Both the position numbers and the translations under genes were made by a program. 11,204 nucleotides of DNA from an uncultured Alistipes sp. (GTDB lineage Bacteria > Bacteroidota > Bacteroidia > Bacteroidales > Rikenellaceae). The stretch lies in NCBI GenBank assembly GCA_910586375.1, contig CAJUIE010000050.1:1-11204 (forward strand). The letters are read 5' to 3'. Below are positions 1 through 7,337 of the stretch, piece after piece. The first letter of the stretch is position 1. Each line of letters begins with the position of its first letter. Under the pieces are notes generated by a model. The model was not told where the DNA came from. It saw only the letters and a list, made by a program, of their open reading frames with translations, and made no database searches.

Positions 1-606
1 CCGTCGAAGCATTTCAAGGAGTGGGTCGAGTGGCGCGCCACGGTTATCAAGAGCTTTGTCGAAGAGGTCCACGCAGCCATTCGCGAAGCCAATCCCACGA
101 TCCTCATCGGCGATTATACGGGAGCCTGGTATCCCACCTATTATCAGGTAGGCGTCAACTGGGCCAGTACGCAGTACGACCCTTCGCAGCGCTATGACTG
201 GGCTACGCCGACTTATCATGAGACGGGTTATGCCGACTTGCTCGACATCTACATGACGGGCCTTTATTATACGCTGGTCACCAAGGATGAGGTCGACAAC
301 GCCAACGGCATCGTGGGCCAGCGCACCGAGGCGGGTATGGATGCCAACGACCTGACCTACTGTTACTCAGTCGAAGGCGGTGCCGAGCTGGCCAGGGCCC
401 TGACGTGCGGTGCCGTGCCGGTCTGCGGCTCGCTCTATGTACGGCAATACGGCCAGGATGGCGAACAGTTCGCCCGGGCCGTGCGGCAGGCCGTGAAGGA
501 CAACGACGGCGGCATCATGATCTTCGACCTGGTCCACATCATCGAGAGCGACTGGTGGGACCTGCTCGATGAAGCCCTCAGTGAGGGGCAGACATCCGCC
601 AAATAA
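1..606 (+). CDS. GHL10-type glycosidase-like protein, C-terminal part (5' end outside window)
   Basis: The reading frame is open from the first base to the TAA at 604-606, giving 201 residues of a protein whose N-terminus lies off the left edge; the internal ATG at 238 is not the start. The sequence aligns along its whole length with the C-terminal half of the lipoprotein at 7338-8714. Shared stretches include a helix of the form K-x-W-x-E/F-x-R-A followed by a (G)xWYxTYYxVGVNW strand-loop, then GYADxxD and a C-terminal G-x-x-x-FDxxH motif. In the complete paralogue this corresponds to the second half of a TIM-barrel like that of the glycosyl-hydrolase-like 10 family (GHL10, PF02638; the E. 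coli member DigH cleaves denuded peptidoglycan strands). The part carrying a possible lipobox and candidate catalytic acids is not visible. It ends 26 bp before the susC ATG, which suggests cotranscription. A role as a surface or periplasmic glycanase of the same PUL is inferred; family assignment is moderately sure, substrate unknown. Confidence 0.75.
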   Translation, partial: PSKHFKEWVEWRATVIKSFVEEVHAAIREANPTILIGDYTGAWYPTYYQVGVNWASTQYDPSQRYDWATPTYHETGYADLLDIYMTGLYYTLVTKDEVDNANGIVGQRTEAGMDANDLTYCYSVEGGAELARALTCGAVPVCGSLYVRQYGQDGEQFARAVRQAVKDNDGGIMIFDLVHIIESDWWDLLDEALSEGQTSAK

Positions 607-632
607 CTTAGCAACCTAAAACACAACCTGAT

Positions 633-851
633 ATGAAACAATTTTCCCGAATTTTCGAGGGGGGGGGGTATCACGACCCGGGTACTGCGGGCAGTGCTCT
701 TCGTCCTCTCGATCGTTCTGTGCACGCAGGCGTGGGCGCAGAACCGCATCCAGGGAACTGTGGTGGACGAAGAGGGCAATCCCGTCGTGGCGGCCACGGT
801 GGTCGAGGTCGACAACACCCGCAACGGAACGACGACCGACCTGAACGGTAA
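633..851 (+). other. susC start region read out of frame: ATG leader plus 10-G run
   Basis: An ATG at 633 sits 26 bp behind the preceding gene, in an A-rich context typical of Bacteroidota starts. It encodes MKQFSRIFEGGG and then, as written, a meaningless frame that stops at 851 after 72 residues. In the frame of the large susC ORF, the bases directly after the G-run read ITTRVLRAVLFVLSIVLC. This supplies the arginines and hydrophobic core of a signal peptide ending in a TQAWAQ-type cleavage site. Joining the ATG segment to this frame needs one G fewer or two more. The ATG is therefore very probably the genuine start of the SusC protein, and the 72-residue product is the off-phase or error product rather than an independent gene. 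Confidence 0.75.
659..668 (+). repeat. Homopolymeric run of 10 G at the 5' end of susC
   Basis: Ten consecutive G bases lie 26 bp after the first base of the susC ATG. Such tracts are classic sites of slipped-strand mispairing, and also of sequencing and assembly errors. With 9 or 12 G the ATG at 633 is in frame with the transporter; with 10, as here, it is not. The run encodes a Gly-Gly-Gly stretch just before the signal-peptide core, where extra or missing glycines would be tolerated. No comparable homopolymer was noticed elsewhere in the window. Confidence 0.9.
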
Positions 852-3792
852 ATTCACCCTCTCGGTCAAGCCGGGCGCGAGCCTCGATGTCTCGTTTCTC
901 GGCATGATGACCCAGCGCGTGCCGGTCAACGGCGCAGTCAGCGATCTGCGCGTGGTGCTGAAAAGCGACATGGCCAAGATCGATGAGGTGGTCGTCGTGG
1001 GCTACGGCACTCAGAAGAGAGCCAGTATCACGGCCGCTGTGTCGCAAATTGCGGGTGAAGAGCTGGAGAAAGCCCCCACAAGTAACATTACCAACATGTT
1101 GGCGGGCCGCGTATCGGGCGTCACAGCCATCCAGCAGTCGGGCCAGCCCGGAGCCGACGGGTCGTCGCTCATGGTGCGCGGTCAGAGCGTGCTCTATATC
1201 GTCGACGGTGTGCCCCGTGAAATCGGACAGATCAATCCTGACGACATCGAGTCGATCTCGGTGCTGAAGGACGCCTCGGCAGCCGCAGTTTACGGTCTGG
1301 ACGGCAATACGGTCATCATCGTAACAACCAAACGCGGCCGCAACGAAAAGTCGACCATCACCTACAAGGGCTCTTATGGCGTGAGCCAGAACGCCAACAT
1401 GCTCGAACTGCTCGACGGTCCGGGTTATGCCTACTGGTACAACCGGGCTCTGGAGCTCGACGACAAGACCCCCTTGTTCACGGGCGACATCGTGCAGAAG
1501 ATGCTCAACAACGAGGATGGCTGGGGCAATACCAACTGGTACAAAAAGACCTTCGGCCTGGGACAGAACATGTCACACAGCCTTTCGGTCACGGGAGGCA
1601 ACGACCGTGTCACCTACTACACCTCACTCGGCATGTTCGATCAAAAGGGTAATGTCGACAACTTCACCTTCCGCCGCTACTCACTCCGCTCGAATATCTC
1701 GGCCAAGGTTGCGCGCAGCCTGACGGTCGACGTCGGCGTTTCGGGCCGCATCCAGCAACAACGACAGCCGACCTACAGCGCTAACCCTTCGGACTGGAAC
1801 AACCTGCCCCAGCAGGCCATGCGTGCGCATCCCTATCTGCCCGAAACGATCGAAATCAACAACGAGACCTACTCCACGGCCACGAAAACCAATTCGGCCA
1901 AGGTCAACCCCATCGCGGCCTATTCTCAGTCGGGCAATCTGAAGCAGAGGACCACCTACATCGAACCCAATATATCGCTGACATGGGACGTGCCCTGGGT
2001 CGAGGGGCTGAAAGCCAAGTTCTACGCCTCTTATGACATGGCCTTCACCCACACCAAGGCTCTGACCACACCCTACGATCTGGCTATGGGAGAAATTGTC
2101 ACCGATGTGAAAGGTTATGCCACAGCCCTGAGCTACAGCGTCAGCGACGAATACTCTGGAGTAGGAAAGCTGATCACGCTGCAGGAATCATCCTCTTATA
2201 CCACTTACGGCATTACGCAGACGAGCATCGCCTACGACCGCACCTTCGACAAGCATCACGTGGCAGGTCTGGTTTTGTTCGAGACGCGCGACCGTCGCAG
2301 CAACAACCATTATGGCAGGGTCTACGGCCTGATCTTCGACAATCTGCCCGAAATGGACTTCGGAGACGCTTCGATCGACAAGCGGGCCGAAGGGGGAACA
2401 AGCAACCAATCCCGCCAGATAGGTCTGGTCTATCGTCTCAACTACGACTTCGACAACCGCATCTATGTAGAGGTGTCAGGCCGCTATGACGGTTCGTACA
2501 AGTTTGCGGGCATGAATGGCAAGCGCTGGGGTTACTTCCCCTCAGCGTCGGTGGGCTGGCGCATCTCGGAGGAGAAGTGGTTTTCAGCTCCGTGGGTCGA
2601 TAACCTCAAGCTACGCGGCGGTATCGGCCTGACAGGTACCTCCGCCGTCTCGGCCTATGCTTTCCTCAACACATTGACTATCAGCAAAAATAACACTACC
2701 GTCTTCGGCGGAACGGGAGAGAAGAGCGTTTATTCAACCCTTGTGGCCAATCCCGACCTGACGTGGGAAAAGAACCTCAACTACAACGCGGGTGTCGACG
2801 CTTCGTTCTGGGGCGGCAAACTTGGGGCCGAGTTCGACGTTTTCTATACCTACAAATATGATATGCTGGCAGCCGTGAAGGGACAATACCCCTCGTCGAT
2901 GGGCGGTTATTTCCCCACCTACCAGAACATCAACAAACAGGACATCAAGGGATTCGACTTTACGATTTCGCATCGCAACCATGTCGGCGACTTCAATTAT
3001 GGCATCAAGTTCATGGGCTCCTATGCCAAACGTCGCTGGCTCTACTACGCCGACGACCCGATCAATGCCCCCGACTACCAGAAGCTCACGGGCAAGGAGG
3101 TAGGTTCGGTTATCGGTTTCCTCGATGCAGGTCTGTTCCAGAGCGAAGAAGAGCTCCTCAACTCCCCCGTATTAATCGGCGAAAAAGTACGTGTGGGCGA
3201 CATCAAATATGTAGACCGCAACGGCGACGGCAAAATATCCTATGACCAGGACCGCGGTTACGTAGGCACAAGCGTCTATCCCAAATTCACGGCTGGTCTG
3301 AGTTTCGACATGGAGTGGAAGGGTCTCGATCTGAATTTCCTTCTGCAGGGAGCCACGGGCAGTACCATCGCCCTGACGGGTGTTTATCCCACCAGCTGGG
3401 TCATGGACCACACCTCAATGACCCGTCCTTTTTACCACGGCGGCAATGCTCCCCGCTATTTGGTGGAGAACTCGTGGACACCCGAGAATACCGATGCCTT
3501 CTTCCCGCGTCTGTCGCTGGATGTCGGAGCCAACAACAGTTACGCCTCGACGCGCTGGTATCGCCCGGGCGATTACCTGCGTCTGAAGACCGCGCAAATC
3601 GGCTATACGTTGCCGCAGCGCCTGACCCGCAAGGCGGGAATCGAACGGCTGCGCATCTACCTCGAGGGATCTAACCTACTGACGTTCAGCCATGTGGGCA
3701 AGTACAACATCGACCCCGAGATTCCGAGTGTGAACAACGGCTACTACCCGCAGCAGCGCGTGATGTCCGTCGGTCTGAACATCACGCTCTAA
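694..3792 (+). CDS. SusC-like TonB-dependent outer-membrane glycan transporter (probable true start 633, frame offset in G-run)
   Basis: The open frame of 1032 codons from the GTG at 694 encodes a full-size SusC/RagA-type barrel that would import oligosaccharides with TonB energy and the adjacent SusD lid. In order: the end of a signal peptide (TQAWAQ, residues 11-16), a carboxypeptidase-D-regulatory-like domain (about 19-94, IQGTVVDEEGNPV onward), the TonB-box-like DEVVVVGYGTQKR (97-109), a plug (about 110-215, with LYIVDGVP, DDIESISVLKDASAAAVYG and VTTKRG), and a long beta-barrel ending in GLNITL. The GTG start would leave the signal peptide without its basic N-region, so the ATG at 633 is preferred, but a 10-G run at 659-668 puts it out of frame. 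The plug appears slightly shorter than usual: only QSVL lies between VRG and YIVDG, where SusC proteins commonly carry a longer loop. The TAA is 7 bp before susD. The family is certain; whether this copy is expressed as written is not. Confidence 0.93.
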   Translation: MLFVLSIVLCTQAWAQNRIQGTVVDEEGNPVVAATVVEVDNTRNGTTTDLNGKFTLSVKPGASLDVSFLGMMTQRVPVNGAVSDLRVVLKSDMAKIDEVVVVGYGTQKRASITAAVSQIAGEELEKAPTSNITNMLAGRVSGVTAIQQSGQPGADGSSLMVRGQSVLYIVDGVPREIGQINPDDIESISVLKDASAAAVYGLDGNTVIIVTTKRGRNEKSTITYKGSYGVSQNANMLELLDGPGYAYWYNRALELDDKTPLFTGDIVQKMLNNEDGWGNTNWYKKTFGLGQNMSHSLSVTGGNDRVTYYTSLGMFDQKGNVDNFTFRRYSLRSNISAKVARSLTVDVGVSGRIQQQRQPTYSANPSDWNNLPQQAMRAHPYLPETIEINNETYSTATKTNSAKVNPIAAYSQSGNLKQRTTYIEPNISLTWDVPWVEGLKAKFYASYDMAFTHTKALTTPYDLAMGEIVTDVKGYATALSYSVSDEYSGVGKLITLQESSSYTTYGITQTSIAYDRTFDKHHVAGLVLFETRDRRSNNHYGRVYGLIFDNLPEMDFGDASIDKRAEGGTSNQSRQIGLVYRLNYDFDNRIYVEVSGRYDGSYKFAGMNGKRWGYFPSASVGWRISEEKWFSAPWVDNLKLRGGIGLTGTSAVSAYAFLNTLTISKNNTTVFGGTGEKSVYSTLVANPDLTWEKNLNYNAGVDASFWGGKLGAEFDVFYTYKYDMLAAVKGQYPSSMGGYFPTYQNINKQDIKGFDFTISHRNHVGDFNYGIKFMGSYAKRRWLYYADDPINAPDYQKLTGKEVGSVIGFLDAGLFQSEEELLNSPVLIGEKVRVGDIKYVDRNGDGKISYDQDRGYVGTSVYPKFTAGLSFDMEWKGLDLNFLLQGATGSTIALTGVYPTSWVMDHTSMTRPFYHGGNAPRYLVENSWTPENTDAFFPRLSLDVGANNSYASTRWYRPGDYLRLKTAQIGYTLPQRLTRKAGIERLRIYLEGSNLLTFSHVGKYNIDPEIPSVNNGYYPQQRVMSVGLNITL

Positions 3793-3799
3793 ACCGCTA

Positions 3800-5506
3800 A
3801 TGACAAAAAACATGAAAACGAGAATCAGCATACTGTTCGCTCTGTTGGCGGCATTCGGCATTGCAGGCTGTTCGGACTATCTCGATCTGACACCTACGGA
3901 CCGGATCACCGATAAGTCGGTGTGGGAAAAAGAAGAGTACACCGATCTTTATGTCAACAACTTTTATGAGTATCTGAACATCTACGGTCCCTTCGGGTCC
4001 GAGCAGTTCAACGGCAACCTGACCGAAGGTCTGACCGATACGTTCAAATACGGCAGCACCCAGCTGGGCTCCCGTGCCGGCGACTGCAACCACTACGTCT
4101 TCTCCCCGGAGGTCATATCGCCATCGGGCAACCTGCTCGACTGCTGGGCTCCGACCTACGAACGCATCCGCCGCATCAACGAGTTTTTAGATGCTATGAC
4201 GAAGTATTCGCACTATTCGTCCGAGGTGAACACCCGCTACGAGGCCCAGGCACGGTTTTTCCGGGCATTCCTCTATTTCCAGCTGGCCAGACGCTACAAC
4301 GGCCGGGCAATCATTTATACGAGTCTCGACCAGATTGTCCGTGACATTGACCTTGCCAGCGCCGCCGCCACGTGGCAGTTCATCTACGACGACCTGATGT
4401 TCGCTGCACAGAATCTGCCCGACGAGTGGACCTCGGCCCACAAAGGACGTACGACCTCGGCAGCAGCCTACGCCATGCTTTCGCGTGTTATGCTGTATGC
4501 CGAGCGCTGGAACGACGCCAAAGCGGCTGCCGAAATGGTTTTGGCCTCGGGGAAATACAGTCTGACCGGCAAATATGCCGATGCCTGGAAGGGTGGCAAC
4601 CCGGAGTCGATCCTCGAGTTCAACTACCTGGTCACGGGCCCTAACCACTCCTGGGACCGTTACATGTCGATGTTCTGGGAATACCCCAACGGCAGCGCCT
4701 CGACCCCCACGCAGGAGATGGTCGAGGAGTACGAGGCCGCCGACGGCACCCCTGTTGACTGGAGCCCCTGGCACACCGCGGAGGGTACGACCCAATATCC
4801 GCCCTATGAGCAGCTGGAGCCTCGTTTCGCCGCTACGATCCTTTATAACGGTGCGACCTGGCAAGGAAAAACCGTCGAAAACTGCGCCATCGTGAAGAGG
4901 GATGAACAGATCAAACCGGCGCGTGTAAATATCGGCACTTATACCGACTACGACTCGGAGCCCTACCCCTATGGCAAGACCGTCACGGGCTATTACCTGC
5001 GCAAGCTGCGCCAGGAGTCGCTGACCGACCTGTCGAACGTGGCAAGCTCCTCCACCTGGGTCGAAATCCGCCTGGCCGAGGTATACCTCAACCACGCTGA
5101 AGCCTGCTACCAGCTGGGGCTGTCGGGCGACGCCGTGCAGAGCCTCAAGGCTGTACGCGATCGCGTGGGACTGCCGACCGACTCGTCACTCTCGGGCGAA
5201 GCACTCTTCGCCGCCCTCCGCCACGAGCGCAAGGTCGAGCTCTCCTATGAAGGACACCTGTGGTGGGATATGCGCCGCTGGCGACTGGCCCAGCAGGATT
5301 ATACAGGTTACCGCACTCATGGCATCAAGATCGACCTGATCGACATCTATGTTGACGGCTACCAGGCAGGCAACTACAAATTTACTTACGTAGACTGTGA
5401 CGGTCAGGACCGCAAGTTCCTCCCGCGCATGTACAGCCTGCCCGTACCCGATTCCGAGCTGCAAAACAACAGCAAAATCCGGCAATTCGACGAATGGAAC
5501 TTCTAA
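3800..5506 (+). CDS. SusD/RagB-like surface glycan-binding lipoprotein
   Basis: This 568-residue protein is the SusD partner of the transporter 7 bp upstream and would form the lid that binds glycan over the SusC barrel on the outer face of the outer membrane. The N-terminus is a lipoprotein signal peptide with the lipobox GIAGC (Cys24), followed by SDYLDL, the usual start of mature SusD proteins. The N-terminal helical SusD-like domain (PF14322 type) follows, including the segment YEAQARFFRAFLYFQLARRY. The C-terminal RagB/SusD domain (PF07980 type) is marked by NHAEACYQLG (about 431), AVRDRVGLP, and the hallmark HERKVELSYEGHLWWDMRRWR (about 475-495). The ATG at 3812 (MKTRIS) is an equally good start and would put the lipid-modified Cys at 20. 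Length is normal for the family. The bound glycan cannot be predicted from sequence. Confidence 0.95.
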   Translation: MTKNMKTRISILFALLAAFGIAGCSDYLDLTPTDRITDKSVWEKEEYTDLYVNNFYEYLNIYGPFGSEQFNGNLTEGLTDTFKYGSTQLGSRAGDCNHYVFSPEVISPSGNLLDCWAPTYERIRRINEFLDAMTKYSHYSSEVNTRYEAQARFFRAFLYFQLARRYNGRAIIYTSLDQIVRDIDLASAAATWQFIYDDLMFAAQNLPDEWTSAHKGRTTSAAAYAMLSRVMLYAERWNDAKAAAEMVLASGKYSLTGKYADAWKGGNPESILEFNYLVTGPNHSWDRYMSMFWEYPNGSASTPTQEMVEEYEAADGTPVDWSPWHTAEGTTQYPPYEQLEPRFAATILYNGATWQGKTVENCAIVKRDEQIKPARVNIGTYTDYDSEPYPYGKTVTGYYLRKLRQESLTDLSNVASSSTWVEIRLAEVYLNHAEACYQLGLSGDAVQSLKAVRDRVGLPTDSSLSGEALFAALRHERKVELSYEGHLWWDMRRWRLAQQDYTGYRTHGIKIDLIDIYVDGYQAGNYKFTYVDCDGQDRKFLPRMYSLPVPDSELQNNSKIRQFDEWNF

Positions 5507-5522
5507 CACAGCGCATCCGATC

Positions 5523-7265
5523 ATGAAAAAAATACTCTTATCCTTGTTGAGTGTGGCACTGCTCCCTCTGTGGGGTTGCCACCAGCCCGAGGAGCTGACG
5601 CTCGCCGTCGCCGACCGGGGCGTCAACAGCCTCACCGTTTATCCCACGTGGGACGGCTACCACACGGCCGATGAATCGGGCTTTCCGAGCAAGATCGACT
5701 ACGACAGCCATACGATCACCGTTCAGGTGCCTTATACCTGGCCGGTCGAGTCGGACAACGTGCAGAAACTGGAAGACTATACCAACGTCTACGTCCTCTT
5801 TAACCTCGACAACAATGTTTTTGTCGAACCCAGGCTGCACACGATCGACCTGACGAAAACCTACCGGCTCACGGTCACCGACCAGCAGAAACAGCGCTCC
5901 GAGTGGACGCTCAAGGCAGAGCTCGCCAAGAGCACAGCGTGTGACATCGAGAGTTTCACGATCCGTGATCTGAACGTTTCGGCCCTCGTCGATAAGTCGA
6001 ACGCTACGGCATCGCTTATCTACTTCGAAGAGCTGAAGAACGTCTTCGCGGATTATACGCTGTCGCCCCATGCGCGCATCGTTCCCGATCCATCGAAAGA
6101 GGCTTTCTGGTGCTCGACTGACGAGCCCAAGACCTTCACGGTCATTGCTCAGGACGGCGTAACTTCGCGCAAATGGACGCTCCAACAGCGCGAGCCGGCC
6201 AAGACCGAGAAGGGCATCCGTCCGGGCAGCGCCAAACTGCTGTGGGCCAAGAAGCTTTCGCAGATCGGCGTCACAGAGCTCAACAAGACGACGGGTATCG
6301 CCGCTCTGGACAACTCTTTAGTAGTCTACACCAAAGACGCAAACCCCATCGTCCTTGACGCCAAGAACGGCAATCCCGTTACGACGTTCAACCTGTCCCA
6401 GAGCGACATCGCCTACATAACGGCCGACGATGCCGGGCATATCATTCTGAACACCAAGTTCTCCGGCGGCGGAACGATCCGCCTCTACCGCATGCGCGAC
6501 ATCCACTCGACGCCCGAGCTCTTCATCGAATTTACCACGGCGAGCGGTGCATACGGCAACCATATCTCCGTCACGGGCGACGTCTATGGCGATGCCGTGA
6601 TAGCAGCCTCCTACTGCCAATGGGCGCCGTCACCCGGTTCGTTCTCCACGTGGCGCTGGACCATCCGCAACGGTCAGGCCGTAGACCAGAAACCCACGTG
6701 GTGCAACGTCAAGGGCCTTACAAAGGGCTGGTCCGACGGCGATTTCGTTTACACCGAGCCCGACGCCGCATCGGACTACTTCCTCAGCGGCTACTCGATG
6801 AACCAGCTCGTATGGTTCGACGGAGCGACCAACACGGCCAAGGCTTATATCGACTGCCCGATAACCGGCGGCGGCACCGACGAAATCCTGGCTGTCGATG
6901 CGGTTAAATTCAACGGTATGCAGTACGTGACCTGTGCGGCAGAGACACCTTACAGCTACGGTATCGGCGGCGGCATGTGGGTCTTTGCAGCCGAATATCC
7001 CGAGACTTTCAACGGCACTATCCGTGTTGCATACGACAACAGCAACCCCCAGCCCGATGCCTTGATTTACGACCTCGATCGCGGAGATACGGGTCACGGC
7101 AAGTACGGAGGCCGCTGGAACGACGGCGAGAATAACGATGGAAGCAGTACTCCGAAACTCGACGTAGCGCTCCACCTCTCGCCCGACGGCTACTTCATGT
7201 ACGCCTACTTTATGTTCTGCAACGGATATGTAGGTTGCGTGCAGTTCGACTGCATCGCCCAGTAA
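5523..7265 (+). CDS. Lipoprotein with Ig-like (DUF5018-like) repeats and propeller-like C-terminal half; probable SusE-position surface glycan-binding protein
   Basis: The start chosen is the ATG at 5523, 16 bp after susD, because it opens a clear lipoprotein signal peptide (MKKILLSLLSVALLPLWGC, Cys19); the frame is also open further upstream but only inside susD. The protein has 580 residues. After the Cys comes HQPEE, an acidic segment resembling Bacteroidota lipoprotein export signals for surface display. Residues about 25-133 and 134-226 look like two related Ig-like repeats, each ending in a pattern like TVxxQxxxxRxWTL, reminiscent of DUF5018 proteins. The rest (about 235-580) contains many short beta-strand-rich blocks such as NPIVLDAKNGNPVTTF, VYGDAVIAASYCQW and NQLVWFDGATNTAKAYID, consistent with a beta-propeller-like fold. 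No catalytic motif is recognised. Position directly behind susCD suggests a glycan-binding role (inferred). Domain naming is tentative. Confidence 0.8.
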   Translation: MKKILLSLLSVALLPLWGCHQPEELTLAVADRGVNSLTVYPTWDGYHTADESGFPSKIDYDSHTITVQVPYTWPVESDNVQKLEDYTNVYVLFNLDNNVFVEPRLHTIDLTKTYRLTVTDQQKQRSEWTLKAELAKSTACDIESFTIRDLNVSALVDKSNATASLIYFEELKNVFADYTLSPHARIVPDPSKEAFWCSTDEPKTFTVIAQDGVTSRKWTLQQREPAKTEKGIRPGSAKLLWAKKLSQIGVTELNKTTGIAALDNSLVVYTKDANPIVLDAKNGNPVTTFNLSQSDIAYITADDAGHIILNTKFSGGGTIRLYRMRDIHSTPELFIEFTTASGAYGNHISVTGDVYGDAVIAASYCQWAPSPGSFSTWRWTIRNGQAVDQKPTWCNVKGLTKGWSDGDFVYTEPDAASDYFLSGYSMNQLVWFDGATNTAKAYIDCPITGGGTDEILAVDAVKFNGMQYVTCAAETPYSYGIGGGMWVFAAEYPETFNGTIRVAYDNSNPQPDALIYDLDRGDTGHGKYGGRWNDGENNDGSSTPKLDVALHLSPDGYFMYAYFMFCNGYVGCVQFDCIAQ

Positions 7266-7282
7266 CCGATCCGCCATGCACA

Positions 7283-7312
7283 GCCCATGACCCTCTGACC
7301 GGGGTCATGGGC
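7283..7312 (+). promoter_or_regulatory. Intercistronic hairpin (11-bp perfect stem, 8-nt loop)
   Basis: In the 72-bp gap between the SGBP-like gene and the second glycosidase-like gene, GCCCATGACCC (7283-7293) is exactly complementary to GGGTCATGGGC (7302-7312), separated by an 8-nt loop. No T-run follows on the + strand (the next bases are A-rich), so it is not a standard Rho-independent terminator. It could act as a partial terminator, an mRNA processing or stability element that sets a higher level of the susCD part than of the downstream enzymes, or a protein site. It is the largest gap in the window and the only one with a clear structure. Confidence 0.6.
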
Positions 7313-7337
7313 ACTCAAAACCGAAAAAACGCACTTC

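Noticed and set aside
694..699. GTG at 694 as the genuine start of susC
   Set aside because: It would give a signal peptide with no positively charged N-region, while the upstream frame holds the arginines and an ATG with an A-rich leader exists at 633; the offset at the G-run is the better explanation.
4187..5095. A 302-codon open frame on the - strand inside susD
   Set aside because: It lies wholly antisense to a clear SusD gene, has no recognisable motifs or signal peptide, and is the kind of antisense shadow expected in GC-rich coding DNA.
5397..5522. N-terminal extension of the SGBP-like lipoprotein into susD
   Set aside because: The lipoprotein signal peptide begins exactly at the ATG at 5523; the upstream residues overlap the susD C-terminus.
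7283..7330. Rho-independent terminator after the SGBP-like gene
   Set aside because: The stem is strong but is followed by A-rich sequence rather than a T-run, and the same-strand enzyme genes continue directly; it is reported as a hairpin of unknown role.
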